Below, piece by piece: positions 19,601-34,013 of a DNA stretch of 64,000 bases. Position numbers and translations under genes: made by a program. Source of the DNA: Balanoglossus misakiensis (lineage: Eukaryota > Hemichordata); assembly GCA_040954595.2 (NCBI GenBank), contig CM082581.2, positions 124,001-188,000 on the forward strand, read 5' to 3'. The notes under the pieces were generated by a model that was not told the DNA's origin, searched no databases, and saw only the letters and a list, made by a program, of their open reading frames with translations. Position 1 is the first letter of the stretch. The number at the start of each line of letters is the position of its first letter.

Positions 19601-21519
19601 TTGTTTGACCATGGACCCTAGAGAAAGAAGGACGCGCAACTCCAGTTTTTTCTTGAAATGATGTTCTTTTGCATACATTATTTCCAGGTAAATCCCAATA
19701 ATCCAATTTGCAAATAAACTGTGTATAAACTAACGCAAAGTCTCGCGTTTTGCGTGAAGTTATCACAAACACCTTAGAACATCTCGCAGAAGACGAGAAA
19801 ACTGCAACGTGGTTGAACGCAGCAATCATTTATGGAACACATCTGCACAAGTTAAACAGGAATTTGGCACCTCTGAGTCTGACAGCGTCCAAAACAAGCA
19901 TCTTTTGTCTAACAGTCCGGGTATTTCACAAGGCTGTGAGCTAACCGTACCGAGGGTTGCCTGGCGGCAATAGCGCACACATGAAAATCCAGCCAGTTTG
20001 TTTATAAATTGTTTTCGTGAAATCTGTTTTATTGTTCACGCACTGCGAAATAAAATGCCCCTAAACCACAATTTTTGTTTCAATGCTTCACGCAAACATA
20101 AAATTATTACGAAAAGTGTCAGCGTTACCAAGAAATATGAGTGCCCAGTCGGACATGCAAGAAGGACGCGCAACTCCAGTTTTTTCTTGAAATGATGTTC
20201 TTTTGCATACATTATTTCCAGGTAAATCCCAATAATCCAATTTGCAAATAAACTGTGTATAAACTAACGCAAAGTCTCGCATTTTGCGTGAAGTTATCAC
20301 AAACACCTTAGAACATCTCGCAGAAGACGAGAAAACTGCAACGTGGTTGAACGCAGCAATCATTTATGGAACACATCTGCACAAGTTAAACAGGAATTTG
20401 GCATGGATGATTTGTTTACAATTTTTAAATGAAGCTTGTGGCACTAGAAATGACCGTTCATCCGACAGACGACCATAATAATTAGCACAGACATCGTAAT
20501 ACTTTTAGAATTTTAGAAAAAAACGCAGTGGCTGCTGAAATGCAGGAGTGTCAGTTTGGTGGCAAGTTTTCGCATCACTGGTGGGGTCGACACGTGCCGA
20601 AGTAAGGAAGTCATTGTCCAACTGTCCTGGGTGTTAATTATATGCAAAAGAACATCATCATACAGATAATCCCCAAACCCTTTGATCTTTGCCGCAGTTG
20701 CTCGTCCTTCTTTCTCTAGGGTCTATGGTTTGACAGATGTCACCTGTGTAAGAGTTCACACACTGGCATGAATAGAAATTGCACGATGTTTGCTGGCAAA
20801 ATCCACCATTCATACATGGGTTGGGATCACAGGGGTTTTGCACTGGAAATTAAGAAAGGACGCCATTTTATTCCTTGCTACTCATTCTACAGTACAGATA
20901 TGGCAAAAACCTTGCAGAATTATGGCAAGGGTGTGTGGAGTGATTGTGCCTACAACTTATATTAGGCTGGTATCAAGTTGTTCACACCTCCATAGATCAT
21001 GTGGCAGTGACTGTGAGGCAAGGGCTTCCCTTCATGAAATCAAAGACCTGTGTACTGGAGGAGGGTTCCTTGCAAATGCTTGACTTGACTTCAAGCATAC
21101 CTGTAGACGCATATGTAAATTTACACTATCTGGCCTGGAGTGAGAATTTCCATAGTGGATGTGCGTTGACAAAAGGCTGTAAAATTGGCCAGTCGCGCAT
21201 AATGTTTCTTGAACTAAGACAATCAAGACATTATGCGCTACGAAAGTGATTTTGATTGGGAAGAGTGTAATCTTGCATTCGATGTCAAGAACGCTCCAAG
21301 CTCTGCTGTGGTGATGGCTACACCTATGCTCAGGAAACATGCAGTATTTGAATGCATCAGAGACAAAAGGTAAAAGAGACTGCGCTGTATACTTACATAT
21401 CTCACACCTATCACCTTTGTAGCAACCAGTACATATGCAGGTGAGATCAAAGCAGGAATTTCGAGCCGGTTGACAGAAGCCACCATTCTGGCACGGATTT
21501 GGTGGACACTGGTTGAGTC
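16673..21519 (-). pseudogene. Unit 2 EGF exons e17 to e10
   Basis: Exons on the complement: e17 16673-16789, e16 17174-17296, e15 17592-17711, e14 18106-18228, truncated e13 18803-18910, e11 split as 19601-19609 and 20728-20842, e10 21397-21519. A 622 bp deletion removes e12 and the acceptor plus first 15 bases of e13, so neither can be used. e16, e17 and e10 are open; e14 and e15 carry the shared acceptor loss and TGA. Confidence 0.8.
19610..20727. mobile_element. 1118 bp DNA transposon, unit 2 copy
   Basis: Same insertion site and internal 245 bp duplication as in unit 1. The second internal repeat has one change (TCGCATTTTGCG for TCGCGTTTTGCG near 20281), so the two internal repeats are no longer identical here. 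Confidence 0.82.
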
Positions 21520-21741
21520 CTACAAGGAAAAGGGTCACATTTTCCATGATCATCAATGTCATGTGATTATGAATGTATGTCAGTGGCTGAAAAAAATTCC
21601 CAGGGGTGAGTTTCCTACAAAAATTGTGATGTGACAAACCGACAAATTAGCATATTAGCATAATCAGAATAAATAAAAAACAGGTAGTTTAAAAGAACAA
21701 ACACTTTGGAAAAGGAATAGAGCTAAGCTGCCGTCCCTTTC

Positions 21742-22210
21742 TAATTGTTACTCGTTCAAAAATCACCTGTCACATCACTCCAATTTTGTATCAGTTGCAC
21801 TGGCTACCTGTTACAGAGCGTATTGTTTTTAAGATGTTAGTTCTCATTTTTAAATCCATTCATAAACTTGGTCCAATCTATCTTTCTAGCATGACTAATC
21901 TATATGTTCCGTGTCGCAATTTGAGGTCAGCTGATCAGTTCAAACTCTGCCCTGTTCGATCACGCACCAAGAGTTATGGTGATCGTGCTTTTACTGTTGC
22001 TGCTCCAATTCTTTGGAATAATCTTCCACTCACCATTCGCCAGGCACCAGACTTATCTGTTTTTAAATCAAATGTTAAAACTTTACTTTTTAAATCTGTT
22101 TTTTAGCCATTTGTTGTGTTGTATTGTACTTTTGCTTTAAGCGTCATTGATCACATTTTTTGTGGATACTGACGCTATACAAATAAATTATTATTATTAT
22201 TATTATTATT
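21742..22210 (+). mobile_element. LINE 3' end fragment, unit 2
   Basis: Same truncation point as unit 1, with an uninterrupted TTA tail. It carries Leu in LGPIYLSSM, like unit 4, where units 1 and 3 carry Val, and a 5 bp duplication (TTGTG) in the 3' UTR. Confidence 0.85.
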
Positions 22211-22304
22211 TCTATTTTTGTGTTTGTACAACATCAGTGAAGTTTAAATCATAATAAAAAAAAATGATAATTATCATTATTAACTGCTATAGATTCAAAC
22301 TTAC

Positions 22305-25300
22305 TTGTCTCACACCTGTTTCCCTAGTAACACTCTGTGCACATGCCAATGGTGGCAGTACAAGAATTTGCCTGTTGTTGGCAGGTACCTCCATTGAGAC
22401 AAGGACTAGTGAAGCATGGATTAGGAACTGGAAGACAGGAATTCAAAATTTTATACAACAGTTACCTATGGTAACACCAGTACACGTTCATTATTTCTCT
22501 GTTATGTTTTTATACTGGTGATTTTACTGTTTTTATTACCGATCATATGACTGACTTAAAGATGATGATGATGATGATAATGACTACACCTGCTATTATT
22601 ACTACAATGTACCTCAGCACTTAGATTTTTTAATAAATGACAAAGTACTGTACTCACGTGTTTCACATGTGAAGCCCAGGTAGCAGCCAGCACATAGACA
22701 TGTGACGCCTGTACAAGATCCCTGGATTGCTTGGCAAGTACCAGCATTCCGGCATGGGTTAAGGTTTGTGTTCGCACGGATTCATTGCTGCAAATGTACA
22801 CAATATTTACAAAATAAAACAGTATACAACTGTAAGTATTTATAATCATCAATTGTGAATATCACACCAATCAAGGCCTTTTAATGCACCCTGATTGCTG
22901 AGAGCTGAAATACGTGAACCAACGTGTATTTGTTTTCACTACTATATCACATGACATTCTGCATCTCTTTTCCATAGTTGGAGTCTGCACCCAACATTGT
23001 ATTCCGGGGTAGCACTACCCGGAACCCCGAAACTTTTTCGTCATCATCCGAGTACTTTTCCCAGCATGCAGTTGCCAAGAAGGCTGCACAGGGAGTTTTT
23101 AATTTTGCACTGGTATACAATTTTTTTATTCGTCAATTTCACAGACACGTGCATTGCACATCAAAATTTTGCGTCAGAAGTGAGGACAACTTAACTAGGT
23201 ACCAATGCAATGTGGTTTTAGGCGGATTTGAACTTTTCCTTTAATGTAACAGTTGTATTGACATGCGATTATCATACTGAACATGAAGCAATCTCAAAAT
23301 TGCTAAAAATAAAATAATTCAGAACATTTAGATTCTACAATGGTGAAAAAATATGACAAACCTTCCAAAATTCTTATTTTTGAGGCCATTTTACAAAAAT
23401 CTACGAGCCTGGCAAAATCTGAAAGAGGTGCTAGATAAAGGGCGCTTTTTCAAAACTCTAGATGGTTGACCCCCAATTTTTATTCCATAGATTAAATGTT
23501 TAGAAGTCATAGTATCATCAGTATTAATTTTAACATGATCAGACGACCCTTTATTTCGAGGTGCGCAACACCTTAAATATGTTTTTACGACTAAGACGAC
23601 TACAAACCTGGTAGAAGGGGAGTACATGTTGTTGATGGTCCCAGAGAGTAGGTTCTTGATGTGCAGGCAAGTGGGTGATGTTGCTGCACACTGACAGCCT
23701 GGATCGCAAGGGGTACAGGATACTTCTGTGGCTGTGTCAGCATAATAACTTGATGGACAAGGAATGGGGCTGTCTGACCCATCTGGACAGTAGTTACCTA
23801 CGCCGCAATCAGCACATGTCATGTCTGTAGAATAACAGCAGCTTGTGTAGTGAGTGTTTTGCCGATATGACAGAGTTCAAGTATGCTTATTTGGTTAAAT
23901 TTTAAAAGGAATATCACCCGCTGTTTTAGAGTTAATATTGCGAAAGGGACTTCATAAGTTGTCTGAAAACACCAGTTTCCCCAATTTTCACTAATGTATA
24001 GGAATACATGAGAAGTCGGCCAGATTAGAAGTCAGCCACTACGCGCGTATGAGAAGTCGGCCAGTTGTTGAACTTGTACCCGAATAGTGCAGTGATGACC
24101 CAGATTACTTATAACAACACTTAATAAAATATAATTGCACTAGATATTTTCATTTGGACGGATTTCCCAAATTCTTGACAACACAATGGCGTCATTTCAA
24201 ATAATGGCGTCTGGCATCCGTACCAGTTCCCCATCCCCGTATCCGCGTAAGGAGCTTAGGTTGTTCGCCAAATTCCTGTGACATTTCTGATTAAAGGGAG
24301 TTGTTTCAAAGCCTACTAAAATACATAGAAGATGTATGTGTATATTCATACTTTCTGAGACAACACCAAACAAACAAACAAACAAACGTGACAAGGAACA
24401 GACTACTGGCGCAGCTCAAGAAGTGCAGGTGACTGATGTTGACGTACCCCGGTGACGTACATGAAAAGTGAACAGACAGTTTTAAAATTCATCGGCTATT
24501 TGTACAAATATCTCAGCTCCTGTACATCAAGGAAACATTTCGTAGTGAAACAGTTATATATAACACAAAGTACCAGGGTTCTCTCCCACAGGCCGACTTC
24601 TCGTACTGGCCGATACCGACTTCTCATACTGGTCGACTTCTCAGGACACCATGTATAGCATAGCTGTTGAACTAAAAAAATATGTAAAACTACAAGTGAT
24701 GTAAACAACTTGTGGAACCATGTTCAAATCGAGACCAGAAGAAAAGAGATTTCAAGACTTACCTCCTTCAACACTTTACTTCCCTGTAGCGCACTGTGTG
24801 ACATTTGTAGTTGTGCATTCATAACCAGAAGGACTTGGCCGAACCTAGCGAGTATGAACCTATCACAGAAAAAATTCAAAGAACGATTGGTTTGGTCCAA
24901 CGATCCCTTATTAGAGAGATGTCCGTAATCACAGGTGTTACTGTACAATACCTCTTCAGTGGAATCATTGTGTTTTTCAAAGTGCATCACAATATCAACT
25001 CCAATGAGCATAACAGTTTAATTTTCTGTGTATGTCATGCTATAACACAGGGAAGTCATAAGAGTAATTTGCAGCCCAACTTACCAGTAACTGTTGAACA
25101 ATCAACTACGGGTGACATGGTTGGACACTTGGATCCTGCTGGACAAGGCGTGCATGTGCCGTCGCCTTCCATAGCATATTCACCATTGCCACAGTCAAGC
25201 GGATCTTACATTGGATCTGAACACGATTGTCCAGCAGGGCACAGAAGACGGGATGTGCGTGCAGGCTCCTCACTTATTTCATCTGATTAAAGAAAATGAG

Positions 25301-25526
25301 GTTTTTAGTGAAGTATTTGTGATACAGTGTCATTTAAAATAACAAATTACTTGAGATGATTCACTTCATAATTCTGAGACAAGTATACGGGCATGTAGAA
25401 AATTCTTTGGAGGACATTAAACGTCATTTCTAATCAACCATTTTCTGAATATCATAAGACTCTGCGAGATCTCACATGGCTAACCGGGTCTCGCAAGATT
25501 TCGCACTGAGTTGATAATCTGTTGTA

Positions 25527-25558
<32 letters not shown>

Positions 25559-28500
25559 TAACCCCAGTCGCACTGACTTGAAAATCTGTTGTAAACACAT
25601 ACATGCATACACACATACCACTCAGTTTCATCACACAGCAAACTGAACAAGTACCACAATCTTACCATTTGTACATCTGGTACAGTTTGTTGCACCAGCC
25701 AATGACACGTAACCCTTGGTACACTTGAATTGCGATGCACTGGGATCTGTGCAGGCGTACCCTTGCTCACAAATAGTACACTGTTCAGCACCGGCTGATC
25801 TGTAAATCAAACAAAGAATTTACACACCAAGTTAACCTTTGAATACCACTGTAAAAAATTGGCGCAAATTTTAATTATTTTCATAAATAGAGGTCTATTC
25901 AAATTTGGAAAAATTGTCATTTTTTCATTCATATATTATATCAGTAAATTTTAAATACAGAAATGGAAAATGTTCCCATCCTATTTTTCAGTTAGTAAAT
26001 TACCTGACCTAATGTTTGATGTTGGAAATAAAGGTTGGTGGGTAGAAGTTTACCTGTTATGCAAGAGGTACAGCGAGACATCCTTTGTCCAAGGCCGAAC
26101 TGTAATAACCAGCCGAGCATAAAATCACAGTGTTACCATTTGGACATTGGTTACCAGCTGGGCAATCAGCACATGATGTTTGTGCTGAAAATAAACAGAG
26201 ATTTATAGAATCTTATAGTCACAGTCATACCTTCAAAGACGTGGGATTCTCACGCGGGTTGGGGACACAAAAATCCCTGGCAAAAGATTGAGGACAGGAA
26301 AATGCCAAACCAGAGATATTGGTAACAGAAACTGTATACAGTCAATGCCATATGGCAGTGTGCTGTTCTAACAACAGACAAGAATGTGACGATCATAGTC
26401 TGTGTCGGAGATTTGGAAAAGAGCAAATTCGGTGAAAAGACGGGACAAAACAAAAGTCTACTTATACAATGCACATGAAAACTGGATGAAAGCGAAGCAG
26501 TCCACTATTTGAATGCATTGGATGTAAAATTGGCAGAATATTTGGACTGGACGTAATGTTTGTATGGGGTGCCATGTGTTAACTTATTATTTAGCTAAAT
26601 TATTTGTTCAAAAGTCGTTATTTAACATACTTATATGTATGTAATTATAGATTTGCAAACCATTTAAGTCCTGACAATTTATTTATAAATAATTTCAAGT
26701 CGATTCAATTATATACATAAAATGTATTTTATGCTCTTTTATTTATATATAATAAATTATTTATAAACAATGTCAGTGTCAGTCTATTATATATATATCA
26801 TGAGTGATGTACATAATTATTTATATATAATTAATTATTTATAAATAAAAAAAATTTAAGTGTATTATATATATATCATGAGTGATTTATAAATAATTTA
26901 AGTGCAAGTCTATTATATATATATCATGAGTGATTTACATTATATAATGAATTATATATAAATAAGTGATTTCTAAACCATGAAAAAATGCACTCGCGCC
27001 GTTTGTCAACTTATTATTTAACGCAAACTCATTATTTAACGCAAACTCATTATTTAAGGCCTGTTCACACGACCCCTTGCATTTGGATCATTACGCACAC
27101 ATATAGTCCCCACACGTGAACAAGAAATGCACATTACGTGCGGTCATTTCATTTTTATTATACTCCTTTCAAAGGTTAGATGAAACACCGAAAAAGGTAT
27201 CAACTAGTTAGTGATTTTAGCCCGTGATTGCAATGTTTGATTGAAACGCGAAAAGCTGATCGATAGCTCTACATTGTGGTCTCCGAGGTCAAAGGTTGGC
27301 CGGTCATGACAATGCCATTATTAAAATAGGGGCCAGTCTTCAAGACGTGACTCTACCAGCCTCCAGACCAGGAACTGGCGACCCGCCGTTTGTTTCCAAC
27401 GCCAAATTTGATTCTAATGTTGAATTTACGAGAAAACAATTTATCTGACCTGTAGTTTTTTGGCTCACTTACGTTTTGATGACTGGCCCCTATTTTAATA
27501 ATGGTACCACATGACTCAGTATGTCCAGCTAAAGGCAAGTCATGCAGGAAGTGTGGCAAACCTAACCATTTAGCCAAATGCTACCATTCAAAAGGCAAGG
27601 CAAATAGGGTAGACAAGGATAAAACTGTCAAAGCTGTGCATAAAGTGGAAGACAGCTCGGGAGATGAATACTGCTTCACTGTACAACAATCAAATGGCAG
27701 GAGGCCTCGAGTAACAGTGCAGATAGAACAAACAGCAGTTGCCTCACTGATCGACCCTGGTTCTACAATAAACATGATGGGTGTAAACACATACAACAAC
27801 CTAAAGAACAAACCCATGTGGCAAACAGAAAGCCCGTTTTACCACTGCCAGCAGTGCATTATTGAGTATTTTAGCATCGCTGGATTTAGCTCTCGTCCAA
27901 TCAGAGTTGCAGACGGTAGCATGATATACTAGTAATATAATTGAGAATAAATCTCGCGACAAGTGTACAGTTTGACAATGTACACAGATAATCCGTTTCA
28001 ACAATGTTTCCTTTGTAGTGTGAATAAAACTGCACACTTTGCAAGTTTTCAACTTCAAAACACTATGGCTATTACAGAGACAAAGCTGCTAATATACAGT
28101 GTATACCTGTTATTTTTGTTTGTGGTGAGATTTTCATTGGCACAGTCGCACAGAGCTCACACAAGAGGAAATTACACTTTCTGTTGAATTCACTGCATAC
28201 TGCTAACTTTAAGTCATATATCCACTGAAACATTAAGTTATAGAATTTTCCATCGCAGTATTCTGTTTTATATACATGTATAGCAGTCCCACACATATTG
28301 ATTAATTTGACAAAAGAAACTGACTGACAATTTTCACAGCGCTCCCAGTAAAGCATCCTTGGCAGGTGCACGTCAATGCCACACACGAGGTTAGGGTTGG
28401 CAAGTGCTGCCATTTTGACATGGGTTGTTAGCACTAATCAATTCCTACGCATGACAGAAAAATGAAGAATTAGGCTATGGGCCGGAACTGCCTATCGTTT

Positions 28501-30506
28501 CAAAATGCACTCTGTATATTAGGGTCTATTTCTTTTACATAAAAGACAAGTCTTCTTGCTCTAATATGATAAAATAAAAAAACTTCAACTTAAATATTGC
28601 GTCCTCAGAGGTAATATCGAGCCCTAAAAATCAGGTATGCTAATGCGGTTAAAGGTCGTGCAGTTCTCCTTATAACAATCGTTCGATTGGTGGTTACGTG
28701 ACTGCATCAATCACAGAATGCGTTATGTCACTCAGCAATTACACACACAGGGCAAACTATCAGGCAGCTACATGTACACTAGTATACATGTTACAGAAGA
28801 TTAAACAGAATTTTTGGTAAGGAAAGTTTGAGCAGACTAGTCCATTCAATGTAAAAAATGGTGCTGATTCCAAAAAAGTCAGTCTTATTGACCCCTTTGA
28901 AGACAAAATTGCCATTTTTGCCACTTTTAACCCAAAAGGTCATTAAAAAAACCCACTCAAAACACACTGTTTTCATCACATTCGGAGATCTGATGACATT
29001 TGAGGATTATGCGGAAACAGTGACACAGCAGAATAAAAATTACAGGTGACATTTGCAAGCACTTATGATCTGACCATATAGAAATATGCAATGTAAAAAC
29101 ATTAACAAGGAACATGCCCAATAAACTGTCATGTGTCATGGCAGTCTTACAAGTGGTGCTAGAAAAAGAAATTGACCAAAAATTGTCTGTACACAAACAC
29201 ATATGCGAAGCAACTTCTTTCAGTCAGCCCTGGAACAGACACACACTGACCTGCCACTGGTAATTAAAATGTGATAGCTGGTGGTCTCTGTAACAGCTGG
29301 CCTATTTAAGTTATGTAAACATGTCTTTGTTCGAGGTAACAACTCCTTGTAAATAGTAACTTTAAAAACAACTGGACAATTTGTTTAGGAGAAGATTTGC
29401 TAACCAAAAACAAAGAAACTTACCAAAAAAACTCGCTAAATATTTAATCTTTCTGATCTCAGAATTGAATAAAAGTTGCACATATACAGGTATGTGTTAT
29501 GAAATTATATCCTAAATTTCAAAGCAATCAGAGAAAAAACTAATTTCAAAGCAATCCAACAAGCAGTTTCACAGAAAATATTTGTTCAAAAGTGGCAAAA
29601 ACACAAATATGAAAATATCACCAAAATTGTACAATATCTTACTTCAATCACTACAAGGAACATGCTGCCTAAGTTCAATGCAATAGGACAAGCGGTTTCA
29701 GTGAAAACAATTTTTGACAAAAATTGCAAAAGTTTCCCCGATAACACATTTATGCAAATATCACATTTTTTACAACATATTATTTAGGTTACCCCTACGA
29801 ACATGCCTACCAAATTGCAAAGCAATCTGGCATGAGGTTTTAAAGAAAAACATTTTTTGACCAAAAATGGCAAATAATGCTCAAAATTATAGATATGCAA
29901 ATTTTGCAACAATTTGAACAAAACTATGGTTACTTAGACAACATTAGGAGGCTTCATACTAAATTTCAAAGACTTTTACCAATAACATGGAAAAATACAA
30001 AAAAATGCAAAAAAAATAGGAAATCGATAATATTAGCTCAAAACATACAGGGTTGTATGAGGTTGATATAAGGTACATGCATACCATTTTTCAAATCAAT
30101 ATGACCAGTGGTTGTCCAGTTTTTGAGTTTTGACCAATTTCACATTTTCCCAGCTAATTTGCATATTTTTGGCAATGACATCTTCATTTGAACAAACTCC
30201 CATCTACAGCCCTGCCTGCATCTACACGCCAAATATCGAGGTCAAACGCGCTGCGGTTTTCAAGTTTTTCATGTGGACGGACATACAGACATACATCCAT
30301 CCATCCATCCATACATACAGACGTAACCAATCCCATAAGTTCCCATGGTACATACCAATGGGACCTAAAAACTTGTGACTTACATGTAACACATGTTTGC
30401 CCAGTGTAGCAGGTTGGACAGTTGCAGGTGTAGATTGAGCAGGAGCCTTGAAGTGGCTGATACACTCCGTTATTCAGACATGGGTTTAGAAGACACTGGT
30501 TGATCG
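22305..30506 (-). pseudogene. Unit 2 exons e9 to e1
   Basis: Exons on the complement: e9 22305-22427, e8 22658-22787, e7 23608-23824, e6 24763-24859, e5 25085-25282, e4 25666-25794, e3 26054-26184, e2 28325-28433, e1 30384-30506. Each carries the lesion described for unit 1; I saw no additional break in this half of the unit. Confidence 0.75.
27501..27932 (+). mobile_element. Ty3/Gypsy gag-protease fragment, unit 2
   Basis: Same open frame as unit 1, with the same shortened zinc knuckle and D-P-G motif; one silent change near 27911. Confidence 0.75.
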
Positions 30507-33500
30507 CTAAGGGTGAGAGAAATGAAAAGTATCACATTAGGGTCTTACACACTTGAGTGGGAAGTGAAATCTGTAGCAGACTGTCAGAAGATTGCACATC
30601 CGTGTGATCATGTTCATGTGTGAAGGATAATGAAGACCACTTGATCCAAGCTTGGTGCTACCATCTTTATCATAATTACTGAATCTTATAATATTTACTA
30701 GTTGGGGGTGGGTGGGGTGGGGGTGGGGGTAGTTGATGTCATAACTTTCTGATGTTTCAATTTACGGTTGGAAAAATAGCAACATCTACACTGATGAGCA
30801 TTTGAGTCAATGAAAGTATTCATCATGGCTACCGTAGTGCATATAAGTCTCTTGGTTAGCTGCACAATCACAGGCAACTTTATTGAGACAATATCAATGA
30901 CAAAGCCCAGCGATTTCTACTTTGTGCGGGAAATCTGACACTGGTTTGCTTACGTTCAGCGCACGTGGTTCCGATGAAACAGCGTGGACTCTGGCATCTG
31001 AACTCGGTGCAGGACACTTGCTGGCAGAATCCACTGTTTAGACAAGGGTTGGGCTGACACGGATTCAAATCTGTGCACAGAAGAGAAAGTGATATAAATT
31101 GTGTACAGTTAATATTTACTACATATACTTTAAACAGATTTGTGCAGTCAGGGTTGAGTGGTAAAAATCTCAGTTGGTCAACAGAACATCACTGTGACAA
31201 ATTTCTTCCATGTTCAACAAAAGAAACGTAATGAAATTTTGACACAGGTGTAATAGTGTCTTAGTGTACCATACGGTGCAGGTTGTTATTTGGTCAAATA
31301 CACAATCCCCTTTTATGGCACACACATTCTTAATAAATTTCCCCAAAATTGTGTCGTTATTCACTGTTTGATACAGGTTGGAAGAAACCAACTGCAAGCC
31401 GATTATGTGTTATGTTATTATGTTCCTCTTCATCTGAAATTTAAAATCACTCACATGTCTGACATAAATCGCCGGAGTAACAGCTTGTACAGGAGCATGT
31501 GAATTCAGTACACCAATTGGGCGTCAGCACACAGTTTCCACCATTCCGACACTGGATGGGTTGACACTGGTTGACAGCTGTGGGATGTGCAGTCAAGATA
31601 TTGTCAAAATTACAGAATCTACAAACTACACTCCACAGTCATGTACATGTATACATGACAACAACCAAAGGGCTGTTTTGAAAAACCAAATGCTGTGAAA
31701 TCCTTTAGAGTGTGACAAGAAACCACAGTTGCAACCAAAAACAAAAATAGTGATAACATTAAGCTAGCCCAAAGTTTGAGTTACCAGGGCTTTAATATGT
31801 GTACCGTACTTATATTATATAATATATAACAAGTGTTTTGCATTGAATAAAATAATATTGGTTAGTACTTACGCATTGTACATGTGGCACCAGTGAAGCA
31901 TTCGGTACACATACAGTCAAACAGGAAACAGCCGTCTCACGCAACGCATGTGCCACCATTTTGACAAGGCATAGGGTATAACTGATCAATGGCTGCCAAA
32001 ACAAAAATGAAAGTATCAATTACCTGCTTGTCAAAAACTTGTACATGTACTTGTGATGTTCATTTCGTTTAAATATGTGAGCAATGTCTTCATTCCTTGT
32101 TTCAAACCTTTACATTTAAAATAACATAATGATGCTATTGCTAGGATTTTTCTGTAAGAATCTTGAAAAATTAAAAAAATGTGCCATCAACATGATACAG
32201 AAGGCTTTCCTTTTTAACATGCACCTCACACTCAATTTTGACCCTACATCAGCAAATTTTGAAAGGATGAAACTTAGTAATGCTTCCACCCCATTTATTG
32301 GTGTATGGGTCCATCTATCACATTGAGAATACCAAAAATGAGGGTTTATATACCACGCTGTGTCATAAAACAGTAATTCGACACACCTACGGCACAGATG
32401 GCCCCAGTCCAACACTACTGGCAGTAACAGGTGTAGTCAGTATAAGAATTTGGTGTTTTGGAACAATAGCCTCCATTTTGATACGGATTCTGATCACATG
32501 GGTTAATGACAATCAGAAAAAAAAATAGTTTAAAACACATGAAATGCAGATGGCTACACCTCAACCAAAGATGATTCCTGCACCACAACAAAATCCTTTG
32601 ACACAAGCATTATACTGGAACCATACCCAGAACACGCATTAAGTATATGATGAAGGGACAATGTCTCTATTTTGGGTAATACAGTAAAACCTGTCTTTAT
32701 GGACACTTCTCTAATCAGAACACCTAGTAAGATTGATTTTTCAAGCCAAATAGTAAGGATAATTAAGGACGTCTCTTTTACTTAATACTAAGAGGTGTGC
32801 ACCACCTTAGGAGAGATTACCTCACATGCACAATTATCTCTACAGACACTAGTCTTCAAGAGGCAACTCTTGTATATTTGAGTGATGAAAACATCCAACT
32901 TCGTACACTTCCTCACAAGTTCGTGCCTATCCTAAATTGCACGGACATACAAATGAAATTTCTGTTTCCTTTTCCTTTCTTTTCTCTTGGGGAAATTTTA
33001 GAAATGAGAAGTTACCACACAATTCAATTGCCATGAAGAGAAAGTGCCCAAAAGATTGTCATTTACGGTACGTCAGAAACTTACATATTTCACAACGGTT
33101 ACCCTCATAGCAACCAGTACAGGCACAGGTATATGCCGTGCAGGAGTTGGCCACTGCATTACATACAGCCCCGTTGAGACAGCTGTTTCGCTGGCATGGA
33201 TCTTGGACTGCAATAAAAAGTGCAACCTAATGTTATCTCAGCAATATTTACTTTCAAAATCTGTTTGATGAAAACATCATCATTACCATTACTGTAAATA
33301 CTGAACGGAACTTCACTTCCAAAAACAACTTGCTCATTCTGGGACGCACTTATGGGGCTATGAAAATCTCTGTATATGTATCTTGTGTAGGGAAAATTTT
33401 CATGAACGATCAACAGTTTTTTCTTCAAATAAACATGTTTTCTTTCAGCTGTACATCATTTTTGAGGTGACCGATTCCCAAGGACCAAGGTGTGATGCTG

Positions 33501-33638
33501 AAGATGAAAATATAAAGTATGACCAACAGACAATGTATTGAGACATGATTGTAAATGTTAGTTCCTGCATGACAAATGTTTGTTTTAATGAGTTTTACAC
33601 TGGCTGCAGTGTGTGCCGGTGAAACATCCTGGACAAGT

Positions 33639-34013
33639 CATTCTCGCAAGCCAGAGCCGACCGTGTTTCCGCTCCGCGGAGCTACGCAAAAAACGGGCTC
33701 TGGCAGATTACAGTAGGGAACCCCGGAATTTAGGACGTAGACTAATGAATTATTCATGAGAAACGACATTGGAATTAGCCAATCAGTAGTCGTTTTATCG
33801 CGAGCTCTTCGGCTGCTGTCAGCTTTAAATCCGCCATTTTGCACTGTCATTTAAATAAGTTATGCAGTTTTATGAGACGGGCTCTCTGATTGGTTCCTTT
33901 GTCTGGCTGCTGGAACTGACGCTGGGATCCGCGAAAACCTTCCAAATCCACCACGGCCTGTTGGCGGTAGCGCGTAGCAGTTGCCGTAAACAGGTCGTGG
34001 TTTTACGACGATG
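33639..34013. mobile_element. 375 bp DNA transposon inserted in exon e12 (unit 3 only)
   Basis: The insertion is flanked by an exact 8 bp duplication GGACAAGT (33631-33638 and 34014-34021), and units 1 and 4 show the empty site. The ends are CATTCTCGCAA and, inverted, CATCGTCGTAA, which are imperfect inverted repeats. Near the left end GCCAGAGCC pairs with GGCTCTGGC to form a stem. No coding capacity. An 8 bp duplication with CA..TG ends points to the P or hAT superfamilies, as for the element in e11. Confidence 0.88.

Larger units (their letters stand above)
16371..30651. repeat. Tandem array unit 2 (14281 bp)
   Basis: This is the shortest unit. It matches unit 1 base for base over long stretches but lacks the segment corresponding to unit 1 2541-3162 (junction at 18910/18911), which removes exon e12 and the 5' end of e13. 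It also lacks the unit-1 element. A CAAA microsatellite near 24370 is longer than in units 1 and 4. Confidence 0.97.
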